DNA of 64,000 nt from Candidatus Binatia bacterium. Its GTDB lineage: Bacteria; Desulfobacterota; Binatia; Bin18. The translations under genes were made by a program, and so were the position numbers. Below, one piece after another: positions 29,037-36,940 of the stretch. How positions within the stretch are numbered: the first letter of the stretch is position 1; the number at the start of each line of letters is the position of its first letter. The notes under the pieces were generated by a model. That model made no database searches. It saw only the letters and a program-made list of their open reading frames with translations, and was not told where the DNA came from. The stretch is taken from assembly GCA_951812575.1 (NCBI GenBank), contig OX638322.1, positions 3,600,501 through 3,664,500 of the forward strand. The letters are read 5' to 3'.

Positions 29037-29534
29037 CTAGTCGAGTGTCTCGGTGTGAGCGGTCTCCAGAAGGACAACGGCCTCAGCCCGCATGCCTTCC
29101 GCACGCCCGATAAAGCCCAGATTCTCGCCCGTGGTCGCTTTGATGTTCATCCCTGAGGGCTCGACCTCCAGGACTTCCGCCAGGTTTTGACGCATAGCGT
29201 CTTTATAGGCGGCGAGCTTGGGCTGTTGCGCCAGGATGGTCGCATCCGCATTGCACACGCGGTAGCCCCGGGCCTTGACTTTCTCCATAACAACCCGCAG
29301 CAGGGCAAGGCTTGACGCATCCCGATAGCGTGGGTCGGAGTCCGGGAAGTGCTGGCCGATATCTCCCTCGCCCAGGGCGCCCAAGAGCGCGTTGCTCAGG
29401 GCATGGCAGACGACATCGGCGTCGGAGTGGCCCAGGAGCCCCTTCTCCCACGGGACCTCCACACCGCCGAGAACCAGCTTGCGTCCCGGCACAAGCCGGT
29501 GAATGTCTACGCCCTGACCAATACGAAAAGACAT
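29037..29534 (-). CDS. ispF: 2-C-methyl-D-erythritol 2,4-cyclodiphosphate synthase
   Basis: 165-aa enzyme of the MEP isoprenoid pathway that cyclises CDP-ME-2-phosphate. Metal ligands are visible as Asp10 and His12 in GVDIHRL and His44 after LLGHSDADVVCHAL. The family DIGQHFPDSD segment and the C-terminal TTGENLGFIGR motif are intact. ATG at 29534, 13 bases after the htpG stop, so likely co-transcribed with htpG. It is a stand-alone IspF, not an IspDF fusion. Confidence 0.96.
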   Translation of the reverse strand: MSFRIGQGVDIHRLVPGRKLVLGGVEVPWEKGLLGHSDADVVCHALSNALLGALGEGDIGQHFPDSDPRYRDASSLALLRVVMEKVKARGYRVCNADATILAQQPKLAAYKDAMRQNLAEVLEVEPSGMNIKATTGENLGFIGRAEGMRAEAVVLLETAHTETLD

Positions 29535-29547
29535 ACCGGTCCCGAAC

Positions 29548-31512
29548 CTATAGGTTGGTCGCCATCAGTTCCACCAGATGAGTATTAAAACGCACCGGGT
29601 CGGGGAGTTCCGAACCCTCAGCCAGGAGGCCATAGCCAAACAGCAACTCGGCGTAGGTTTTCAGGCGTGGATCGTCGTTGTCGTGTTGAAAACACTCTTG
29701 GAGTTTCTCCAAGAGGGGATGGGTCGGGTTCAGCTCCATGATCCGCTTTTGCGTGGGCAGAGCCTGCTGAGCCTGGCGTAACAGCCGCTCCATTTGGGGG
29801 CTCGGGTCGTTCTCCTCACTCACCAGACAGGCTGGAGAGGCCGTCAGCCGATTGGACAGGCGGACTTCTTTAATATGTTCGTCCAGCATTTTCTGGAGTG
29901 TTTGGAGTAAATCCGTATAGCTCTCGGACTTCTGCTTAAGCTCTTGCTCTGCCGCTTCCCGTTCACTCTCGCTGCCGATGTGGACCGTACCTTTCCCAAT
30001 AGATTTGAGCTTTTTCCCCTCGAACTCAGTCAGGGATTGCACGACAAGTTCATCCACCGGGTCAATCAAATACAAGACTTCATGGCCTTTTTCCTTGAAG
30101 GCCTCCACATGCGGAGAGTTCTCAACGGCGTTACGTGACTCGCCAGTTAGATAAAAAATCTCCGGCTGAGCGAGAGGCATGCGCTCAAGGTAGTCTTTCA
30201 AGCTGACAAGCTTTTCCGGGTCTTCGGAGGACGGGAAGAGCAGCAGCGGGGCGATACGGTCTTTATTCTCAAAGTCCGTACTCAGTCCCTCCTTGAGCAC
30301 CCGACCAAACTGTTCCCAAAACGTGAGATAGGTCTCGGCATCCTGCTGAGCGAGGCTGCTCAACGAGTCCAGGACTTTCTTGGTCAGCCAATTCCGGATT
30401 TGGGTAATATGCCGATCCTGTTGGAGCCGTTGGCGCGAAACGTTCAGCGGCAGATCAGCAGAATCCACCACGCCTTTCAGAAAACGAAGGTAGCGCGGAA
30501 TGAGGTCTTCGCACTGCTCCATGATCATGACCCGTTGGGCGTAGAGTTGAAGCCCGAACGGCGAGGCATGAAAGGCGAGATCGAATGGGGCTTGTGAGGG
30601 CAAGAAGACCAAGGCCTGAAACTCAAAGCGTCCCTCGGCCCGAAAATTGAGCGTCTTGAGCGGAGGATTCCAGTCGTGGGCAATATGCTTGTAGAATTCG
30701 GTATATTCGTCTTCTGTGACCTCGGACGGTGTCCGCGTCCAGATGGGTTTCATGGAGTTGAGGGTCTTATCCTCAACCACAATGGTCGGTTGCGCGCCTT
30801 CCTTGGGCTTGCCCTCATCGTCCCGCTCGATTTCTTCGCGTTCCTGTTTGTTCTTAATAGGATAGGTGACAAAATCGGAGTGCCGTTTCACAATACTGCT
30901 CAGTACCCAAGAGTCCGTGAAATCCTCAATCCCGTTTTCCGGGTCAGCCGGTTTGAGTTGGAGGGTGATTGAGGTTCCGCTCTGGGAACGCTCGGCCGCT
31001 CGCAGCGCATACTCGCCGTCTCCCGTGGATTCCCACTCCGTGGCGATGTCCTCGCCAGCGCGGCGGGTGACCAGGGTGACCTTGTCCGCCACCATAAACG
31101 CCGAGTAAAATCCCACGCCGAAACGGCCAATCAGTTCGGATAAGGCTTCCGGCGACTGCCCGTCCTGCCGGACCTGTTCGAGCAGGGTGCGCGTGCCGGA
31201 TTTGGCAATGGTTCCGATATTGTTCACCACCTCGTCCCGGCTCATGCCGATACCATTATCGGTAATGGTGAGCGTACGGTTCTGCCTGTCCACTTCCAGA
31301 CGAATTTCGAGTGCAGCTGCGTCTGGTAACAGTTCCGGCTTCGTCAGCGACTCAAAGCGCAGTTTGTCCAACGCATCCGACGCGTTCGAGATCAGTTCGC
31401 GCAGGAAAATATCCTTATTGGTATAGAGCGAGTGAATAACGAGATTCAGAAGTTGTTTGGTTTCCGCTTGAAAGGCAAAAGTCTCAGCAGCTTGATTCGA
31501 TTGCTCACCCAT
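29548..31512 (-). CDS. htpG: Hsp90 chaperone HtpG
   Basis: 654-aa cytoplasmic Hsp90. The GHKL ATPase domain is at the N-terminus (FLRELISNASDALDK, then ITDNGIGMSRDEV and GRFGVGFYSAFMVAD); the middle domain contains NVSRQRLQQDRH with the catalytic Arg-type loop, and the C-terminal dimer domain is present. Length is slightly above the E. coli protein (624). The ATG at 31512 is chosen for its strong GGAGGAG; an upstream start at 31527 lacks one. First gene of an htpG-ispF unit. Confidence 0.97.
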   Translation of the reverse strand: MGEQSNQAAETFAFQAETKQLLNLVIHSLYTNKDIFLRELISNASDALDKLRFESLTKPELLPDAAALEIRLEVDRQNRTLTITDNGIGMSRDEVVNNIGTIAKSGTRTLLEQVRQDGQSPEALSELIGRFGVGFYSAFMVADKVTLVTRRAGEDIATEWESTGDGEYALRAAERSQSGTSITLQLKPADPENGIEDFTDSWVLSSIVKRHSDFVTYPIKNKQEREEIERDDEGKPKEGAQPTIVVEDKTLNSMKPIWTRTPSEVTEDEYTEFYKHIAHDWNPPLKTLNFRAEGRFEFQALVFLPSQAPFDLAFHASPFGLQLYAQRVMIMEQCEDLIPRYLRFLKGVVDSADLPLNVSRQRLQQDRHITQIRNWLTKKVLDSLSSLAQQDAETYLTFWEQFGRVLKEGLSTDFENKDRIAPLLLFPSSEDPEKLVSLKDYLERMPLAQPEIFYLTGESRNAVENSPHVEAFKEKGHEVLYLIDPVDELVVQSLTEFEGKKLKSIGKGTVHIGSESEREAAEQELKQKSESYTDLLQTLQKMLDEHIKEVRLSNRLTASPACLVSEENDPSPQMERLLRQAQQALPTQKRIMELNPTHPLLEKLQECFQHDNDDPRLKTYAELLFGYGLLAEGSELPDPVRFNTHLVELMATNL

Positions 31513-31645
31513 TGTTTTCTCCTCCATTATAAAAACATGCCTCGTTGGACAGAGTCCGCCCTCCGGTGCCTAGAGCGTTCCGTTCTTTTCAATAATCATT
31601 CTTTTTCGGAACGCAAATGCCCGTGCTCGGGTAAAGGGCCGACGG

Positions 31646-34588
31646 TCAAAAGTTCTGCAATGTCTTCGCGGTTATGAGGTCCGCGGTCGTAAACCCCTCT
31701 GTGAACCAGCTATATGTGTCTTGCAGCAGAGCCTGAGCAGCTTGTGTTTTTCCGCGTTGTTGCCACAACCGGGATAAATTGATTGCCGTGCGCAGCTCCC
31801 ATGCCTTAGCCTGTTGTTTTCGAGCTATATCCAACGCCTTTTGAAAACAGGATTCACTTTCTTCGGACGCTGTCACGGTGGCTTTTTGCCGCAGGATTTC
31901 TCCTTTGACTCTATATAATTCGGGCGCAATCCATTCTTCCCCGGTGTGGTGGACTGCCTGTAGCGCCTCTGCAATGGTTTTGAGTCCTTCGTCTGCTCGG
32001 CCCAATCCCTCATACGCCTGAGCCAGAAGCAGTAAGGCGTGCGGGCGTCCCAGAGCAGCTCCAAGGCCGCTGGATATGGAGAGTCCCCGCGTAATTTGCC
32101 CAATCCCGTCGGCGTAGTGTCCTTGCTCGGCAAGACGGCGGCCTTGAGAGATAGAGACCCCTGCCAGATATAGGGCAAAATCATGCTCGCGAGCCAATTG
32201 GTTGAGTTCTTCGCCAAGCGCGGTAGCGTTCTGGTAATGGCCACACATCCAGGACACGTTGTCAAGAATCTGGAGGGCATAGGCTAAGCTAAATGGATGA
32301 GCCAGGCGACGAGCGAGCCTCAGCGTGTTCTCACCTTGGGCCAGGGATTGATCCGGGTAGCCTAAGAGCCAGAGTGTTTGGACGAGAAGCGAACCGCTGA
32401 CGACTCCTGGGTCAACCATATAGCCCGTCTCTGGGGGCGTATAGCGGTGATAGTGCCTCAAGCATTGCTCCAGGTGAGATTTAGCTGTCTGGATCTCGCC
32501 TGCGTAGAGAGCGGTTGCGCCAAGCTCAAGCTGAGCACCCAAGAGAAGGGGCTCTATATCAAATTCCTGGGCGGTGGCGAGCAATTGAGCCGCCAGTCTG
32601 GAGGCGGTCTCCAGCTCTGCCCGCGTAAAATGGTATGCCCAGAGTCCGATCAGAGCGGAATGCTGAAGCAGTGGGTCTTTCTCGTGTTGACAGAGCGACC
32701 GAGCCTGATCATAGGTGTGCTTGACCTCCGCAGCTCCCCACCCCTTTATTGCTGAGAGGGGCGTACCCAGCGCCATCAGGAGGGATAATTCCTGATGGTC
32801 ACGCTCTGGAGTAGGCGGCAGCTCCCTTAATACATTGAGGGCTTGTGTCAACAGGTGAGCAGCTTCGCGATGCGCGCTCCGCAGGATCGCGTTTTCACCT
32901 GCCTGGTGGAGATATTTGACCGCTCGCGGAGCGTCGTGTCCAGCATTAAAATGCGCAGCGAGTTCTGCCGCGATTTCATGCGTTCGACTCATATACCCTC
33001 GCTCTTTGCACTGTCCTATTTCTTGATGGAGCAGCACTTGCGAACCTGCGGGGATGCGATCAAGCAGAACACTCCGGTACAGGGCATGGGTGAACCGATA
33101 ACAGCCCGCAACGGTCCCATCCGGCCATTCAGTCTCACCACCCGCTTCTATGAGGTGTCCGTGTTGGACAAGGTCCGTATAGCGGCGCTCGACATTGGTA
33201 AGAGAAGCGTTGAGGGCGGGAGCGGTAGCCGCGGCTGAGAACTCCATACCGGCGATGCTTGCTGCTTCGAGCGTGCGTTGCTGTTCCGGGCTGAGACGTC
33301 CGATATGCCGCTCAATCATCTGCCTGAGGCTTGTGGGGACGTAAGCGGCTATGGCTGTTTCTTCTGCCCTTAGACTCCATCTTGCTTCTTCTTGGGTCAA
33401 TATGTTCCGCGCTATCAGGTCGTTTGCCATGCTGACGAGGAAGAGGGGATTCCCTTCAGTCCGTTGGTAGAATGTTCTGCGTAGCGTCCAGGATGGGATG
33501 CCTGGAAAGCGCCGCGCCAGATAGGTTTCTATAGCTTCTGCTGTCAGGAACGGAAGAGAAAGACTCTGACACCGATTATGGAGTTGGAGCTCTTGTGTGA
33601 GTGATTGTACAGGATGCCCGCCGGTTCGAACCGCGGTTGACCGATAGGTCGCGATCAACAGAAGGCGCGCGGGCTCGGGTCGCTGGGCAAGACGGGCAAT
33701 AAGGTCGAGCGTGGCGTGGTCACTCCAGTGCAGGTCTTCTACCACCAAGAGCAGTGGTGTTGCTGCCGTCATGGCCTCTACGGCTTCTGCCATCTCACGT
33801 AACATGCGTGCCTGCGTTGTGCCGTGGGTCTTGCGCTGCAAATCGGCGAGTCGGGCCTCATCAACAAGCCAGGGCATCTGAACAAGCCAGGTTGGCGCAT
33901 ATCTATCCAAGATTGCCAGGATTGAGTCGTCCTGTTCGTGCTCTCCAGCACGACACAGGCGACCCAGTGCTTCAAGGATTGGCAAATAGGCTTCTCCAGT
34001 GCCATACGATTCGACACACTGTCCGCGAGCAATGCGTTGACGTTGACCGTCGACGCGACCAATACGCTCAAGAAACGCCTCAACCACAGTCGTCTTCCCA
34101 ATACCTGGTTCACCGCTCACAAAGACAATCTGGCGTTGACCGGACCGAGCGACTTCAAACCACGCCTGTAATTGGGCCAGTTCTTTTTCTCTACCCACGA
34201 TAGTGGCGGATTGGGGTGTGAAGGAGAGCGGTTGTTGTCCTGGGGACTCAAGGCGTGGGGAGAGCTGGGCTGTGGTGAGTGGGGCGATGAAACGATAGCC
34301 ACGCCGCTGGACGGTTTCAATGAATCGTGGCGCTCTCGCGTCGTCCCCCAAAGCTTTACGAATCTGCTGAATGTATCCTTTGAGGACAGCGGCGCTGACC
34401 CGTGTATCCGCCCAGACAGCGCGGAGGAGTTCTTCCTTTGTCACGAGCTGTCCGGGATGTTCGATGAAGTACTGAAGAACGGCAAAAGGAGTCGGGCGAA
34501 GGGCAATACGGGTACTGTCTCGCCACAAGCAGGCATTGGTTGGGTCGAGGCGAAAGGGCGAAAAGACGTAATGTCGGTCTGGGGTCAC
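31646..34588 (-). CDS. OmpR-type winged-helix / AAA ATPase / TPR transcription regulator
   Basis: 980-aa one-protein regulator. Residues about 5-103 form an OmpR/CadC-type winged helix (GQLVTKEELLRAVW, AVLKGYIQQIRKALGDD, FIETVQRRGYRFIAP). Residues about 128-400 are an AAA_16/STAND-like ATPase with Walker A GEPGIGKTT (159-167) and Walker B-like LLLVVEDLHWSD. Residues about 560-980 are TPR-like helical repeats. No HD/cyclase output domain. The start codon is GTG at 34588 with no clear ribosome site, but the GTG is conserved in the duplicated fragment at 36777. Regulators of this build sense ligands or proteins via the TPR part. It faces a P450 relic, and originally perhaps an intact P450, across a spacer with phased CTACC repeats, suggesting autoregulation and control of the P450. 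Confidence 0.88.
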   Translation of the reverse strand: MTPDRHYVFSPFRLDPTNACLWRDSTRIALRPTPFAVLQYFIEHPGQLVTKEELLRAVWADTRVSAAVLKGYIQQIRKALGDDARAPRFIETVQRRGYRFIAPLTTAQLSPRLESPGQQPLSFTPQSATIVGREKELAQLQAWFEVARSGQRQIVFVSGEPGIGKTTVVEAFLERIGRVDGQRQRIARGQCVESYGTGEAYLPILEALGRLCRAGEHEQDDSILAILDRYAPTWLVQMPWLVDEARLADLQRKTHGTTQARMLREMAEAVEAMTAATPLLLVVEDLHWSDHATLDLIARLAQRPEPARLLLIATYRSTAVRTGGHPVQSLTQELQLHNRCQSLSLPFLTAEAIETYLARRFPGIPSWTLRRTFYQRTEGNPLFLVSMANDLIARNILTQEEARWSLRAEETAIAAYVPTSLRQMIERHIGRLSPEQQRTLEAASIAGMEFSAAATAPALNASLTNVERRYTDLVQHGHLIEAGGETEWPDGTVAGCYRFTHALYRSVLLDRIPAGSQVLLHQEIGQCKERGYMSRTHEIAAELAAHFNAGHDAPRAVKYLHQAGENAILRSAHREAAHLLTQALNVLRELPPTPERDHQELSLLMALGTPLSAIKGWGAAEVKHTYDQARSLCQHEKDPLLQHSALIGLWAYHFTRAELETASRLAAQLLATAQEFDIEPLLLGAQLELGATALYAGEIQTAKSHLEQCLRHYHRYTPPETGYMVDPGVVSGSLLVQTLWLLGYPDQSLAQGENTLRLARRLAHPFSLAYALQILDNVSWMCGHYQNATALGEELNQLAREHDFALYLAGVSISQGRRLAEQGHYADGIGQITRGLSISSGLGAALGRPHALLLLAQAYEGLGRADEGLKTIAEALQAVHHTGEEWIAPELYRVKGEILRQKATVTASEESESCFQKALDIARKQQAKAWELRTAINLSRLWQQRGKTQAAQALLQDTYSWFTEGFTTADLITAKTLQNF

Positions 34589-34860
34589 TGGTGACGCTAC
34601 CGAAATACTACCGTAACACTACCGGAATAGCGTTGTTTTTACAGGATTTTCTCTGCTCCCTGTGTTAGATTCGTTGTCAGCAAAGCCGAGATACGAATAC
34701 AGACTGTTTAGCCGATATGAGTCTGAGCGTATATCCCCCAAGGAGGCGGCAGATGCCAATCGATGCCAAAGCGGTCGAGCCCGAACTTCACTCTCGGCGT
34801 GCTCAGTCAAAAACGATAAAAGAGCCTCCCGCCTCCCCGCGAATCTCCTCGGCGTCCTCT
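34521..34860. repeat. duplicated regulator/P450 upstream region, copy A
   Basis: About 340 bases closely matching 36710-37048 (copy B). It spans the first ~23 codons of the regulator, the spacer with the triple CTACC repeat, and the start of a P450 reading frame including its ribosome site. Matching ends abruptly on both sides (near 34521/36710 and 34860/37048). The internal part also resembles copy A' at 34990-35082. Confidence 0.88.
34597..34623. promoter_or_regulatory. triple CTACC direct repeat, 11-bp period (operator candidate)
   Basis: CTACC occurs at 34597, 34608 and 34619, exactly 11 bases apart, each followed by a variant of G(A/T/G)AA(T/C)A. It begins 9 bases upstream of the regulator GTG. 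OmpR-type winged helices bind direct repeats of about 10-11 bp, so this is a plausible binding site for the adjacent regulator. The same array is kept at 36786-36812. Confidence 0.55.
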
Positions 34861-34881
34861 TTAAACGGAACCTTGGTGTGA
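34753..34881 (+). pseudogene. 5' relic of a cytochrome P450 gene (copy A)
   Basis: The AAGGAGG site and ATG at 34753 match those of the intact P450 (ATG 36941), and the first ~30 codons align (AVEPELHSR shared). One base is missing near 34830 relative to copy B, shifting the frame; translation ends at 34879-34881 after 42 codons. Homology stops at about 34860. Broken remnant, not expected to be functional. Confidence 0.8.
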
Positions 34882-34989
34882 TTTAACTACGGGAGGAAAC
34901 TTCCATTATGAAAGCAACGTGGCGACAGGATTTGAGAATGGAAAGGAAACCCGTGATGTTCCTCCTCGGACGGGGAGTTCCTGTTTTTG

Positions 34990-35332
34990 CCTTGTTTTCC
35001 CAGGATTTTCTCTGAACCCCTGTGTAAATCTCGTTATTAGCAAGACCGAAATGCGAATGAAGAATGTTTGGCCGATATGAGTCCAGTGGGTGGACAAGCC
35101 CCTTGATGTGATGGCCGAAATGCAGGACTTGGCCGCACTGATTGTCGGCCGTGCCCTGTTCAGCACGGATCTCAGCACGGGATACACCGATACGATGCGG
35201 CGGAGCTTGTGGATCATACTGGAGTATCTGAGTCGGTGCACACAGCGCCCGCTCTCCCTGCCGCTCTGGGTGCCAACTCCGGCCAATCGACGTTTTCGGA
35301 AAGCAACGCGGCTGTCGGTTGCAAGTGGGTGA
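34990..35332 (+). pseudogene. internally deleted cytochrome P450 relic (copy A')
   Basis: Bases 34990-35082 match the P450 upstream region (compare 36822-36910), then jump at the shared tetramer GAGT (35079-35082) straight to the P450 interior equivalent to 37398 onward. About 490 bases including the P450 start are thus missing. An 80-codon open stretch remains (ATG 35090 to stop 35330-35332) encoding FDVMAEMQDLA-like and YLSRCT-RPLSLPLWVPTPANRR segments almost identical to residues about 160-230 of the intact enzyme. Similarity fades after about 35320. The deletion at a 4-base microhomology looks like illegitimate recombination. Confidence 0.82.
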
Positions 35333-35450
35333 CATACAATCCCCTTGCCGGAGATGCCACTCTACATCTTAAGAAGCGGTCGTGAAAGAGGTCATATTCA
35401 AGGTGTGGATTGTGCTGGAAGAGCAAGTAACTTCCTGATATTGCTAGTCT

Positions 35451-36698
35451 ATGAAGAATATCGAAAGGGATATTGAACCGGTCATTCTTACGGCCTCTAG
35501 CAAGGGAGAAGACCGAAAGGAGAACGCAGCCCTGATGGAGCCTATGCTCATAGCAGAAGGCTCAAGGCACCGAACCGGGCTGACTGACCTTGCCGTTGAA
35601 CTGGCCGCGCGATCCGCGGGTTTCACCCGCAGTCTGCCGCAGGGTGTACACACGGCGCTTGCGACGCTCCTCCGGACGATGAACTGTTACTACAGCAACC
35701 TGATCGAGGGACACAATACTCACCCAGTCGATATCGAACGCGCGCTGAAGGGCGACTACAGCATTGAGCCGGAAATGCGCAGTCTCCAGCGTGAGGCCGA
35801 GGCCCATATTGCAGTCCAGGAATGGATCGACGACGGCGGGATCGAGGGCCGCGCCGCGACGGCGGGTGAGCTCATGGAAATCCACCGGCGATTTTGCGAA
35901 CGACTCCCGGAGGAACTGCTTCGGGTCGAAGAGCCTGGCACAAAGCAGTTCCTCCGGGTCGTCCCCGGCGCGTTGCGTGATCGTCACGTCCAGGTTGGTC
36001 AGCATATCCCGGTAAGCCCAGGGGCCGTCGCTCGCTTCCTGGAACGCTTCGAGGCTGTCTACGGTAATCTCGGCACGACGGACTCGATCCTGGCGTCAGC
36101 CGCCGCACACCACCGTTTGCTGTGGATCCATCCTTTCCTGGACGGCAACGGGCGTGTGGCGCGCCTGATGTCTTACGCCATGCTGAGGGCCGCGCTCGAC
36201 ACGGGCGGCGTCTGGTCAATCGCACGTGGCCTCGCGCGCAGTGTTGCCGACTACAAGGCGCAGCTTGCGGCTTGCGATCTTCTCCGCCGCAACGACCTCG
36301 ACGGACGTGGCAATCTGAGCGAAGAGGCGCTGGCCGAGTTCACGCAGTTCTTTCTCCGTGTCTGTATCGACCAAGTGAAATTCATGGAAAGACTGGTCGC
36401 TCCGGACCGGCTTCGGAACCGGATTCTGATCTGGGTGGAAGAGGAGGTGCGCGCCGGCACCCTGCCGCCGAAATCAGGGGCCGTGCTCGAGGCGGTGCTG
36501 TTCCGGGGAGAACTGCCGCGTGGCGATGTCGCTGCAACCCTGGGGACCATGGAACGGCAGGCGCGCCGGGTGACTTCCGTCCTGCTTGAGCAGGAAATAC
36601 TGGTATCGGAAAGCTCGCGTGCACCGCTACGCTTGGCTTTCCCAGCAAAGTTTGCCTCGCGCTGGATGCCTGGACTTTTTCCGGAAGTGACAGAGTAA
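35451..36698 (+). CDS. Fic-domain protein, class II-like
   Basis: 415-aa Fic family enzyme, expected to transfer AMP (or a related moiety) from a nucleotide to a target protein side chain. The catalytic motif HPFLDGNGR is complete (residues 227-235). An N-terminal inhibitory-helix motif SNLIEG (82-87, matching S/TxxxEG) precedes it, as in class II Fic proteins that self-inhibit. The C-terminal ~100 residues look like a winged-helix domain (VAATLGTMERQARRVTSVLLEQEIL). Start ATG at 35451, without a good ribosome site. No separate antitoxin is adjacent. The gene lies between duplicated P450/regulator fragments, so it probably arrived with, or was framed by, the rearrangement. Confidence 0.9.
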   Translation: MKNIERDIEPVILTASSKGEDRKENAALMEPMLIAEGSRHRTGLTDLAVELAARSAGFTRSLPQGVHTALATLLRTMNCYYSNLIEGHNTHPVDIERALKGDYSIEPEMRSLQREAEAHIAVQEWIDDGGIEGRAATAGELMEIHRRFCERLPEELLRVEEPGTKQFLRVVPGALRDRHVQVGQHIPVSPGAVARFLERFEAVYGNLGTTDSILASAAAHHRLLWIHPFLDGNGRVARLMSYAMLRAALDTGGVWSIARGLARSVADYKAQLAACDLLRRNDLDGRGNLSEEALAEFTQFFLRVCIDQVKFMERLVAPDRLRNRILIWVEEEVRAGTLPPKSGAVLEAVLFRGELPRGDVAATLGTMERQARRVTSVLLEQEILVSESSRAPLRLAFPAKFASRWMPGLFPEVTE

Positions 36699-36710
36699 CT
36701 TGGACACTTC

Positions 36711-36777
36711 GCCACAAGCAGGCATTGGTCGGGTCGAGGCGAAAGGGCGGGAAGACGTAATGTTGGTCTGAGACCAC
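36711..36777 (-). pseudogene. 5' fragment of the wHTH regulator gene
   Basis: From the GTG at 36777 the minus strand encodes a sequence whose ~22 residues match the start of the 980-aa regulator (HYVFPPFRLDPTNACLWR against HYVFSPFRLDPTNACLWR). The match stops at the Fic side, leaving only the first part of the winged helix. It shows that a full regulator-spacer-P450 unit was duplicated and the regulator copy then lost. Confidence 0.82.
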
Positions 36778-36785
36778 TGGTGACG

Positions 36786-36812
36786 CTACCGGAGTACTAC
36801 CATAACACTACC
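36786..36812. promoter_or_regulatory. second triple CTACC repeat upstream of the P450
   Basis: CTACC at 36786, 36797 and 36808, again with an exact 11-base period, about 130 bases upstream of the P450 ATG. Spacing and bases are conserved although neighbouring positions between copies A and B have changed, which suggests selection on the array. Confidence 0.55.
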
Positions 36813-36940
36813 GGAATAGCGTTGCTTTTTCAGGATTCTCCCGACTCCCTATGTTAGATTCGTTATCAGCGAGGCTGAGACACGAATGCAGACTGTTTAG
36901 CCGAATGAGTACGAGCGTATATCCCCCAAGGAGGCAGCAG

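Noticed and set aside
31521..31535. TATAAT just upstream of the htpG ribosome site, read as a -10 element
   Set aside because: A transcript starting there would begin inside the ribosome site, and no -35 fits; probably chance.
34908..35015. 35-codon frame with a good GGGAGG site between the P450 relics
   Set aside because: Ends inside the duplicated spacer and has no recognisable content; most likely a chance frame or another relic start.
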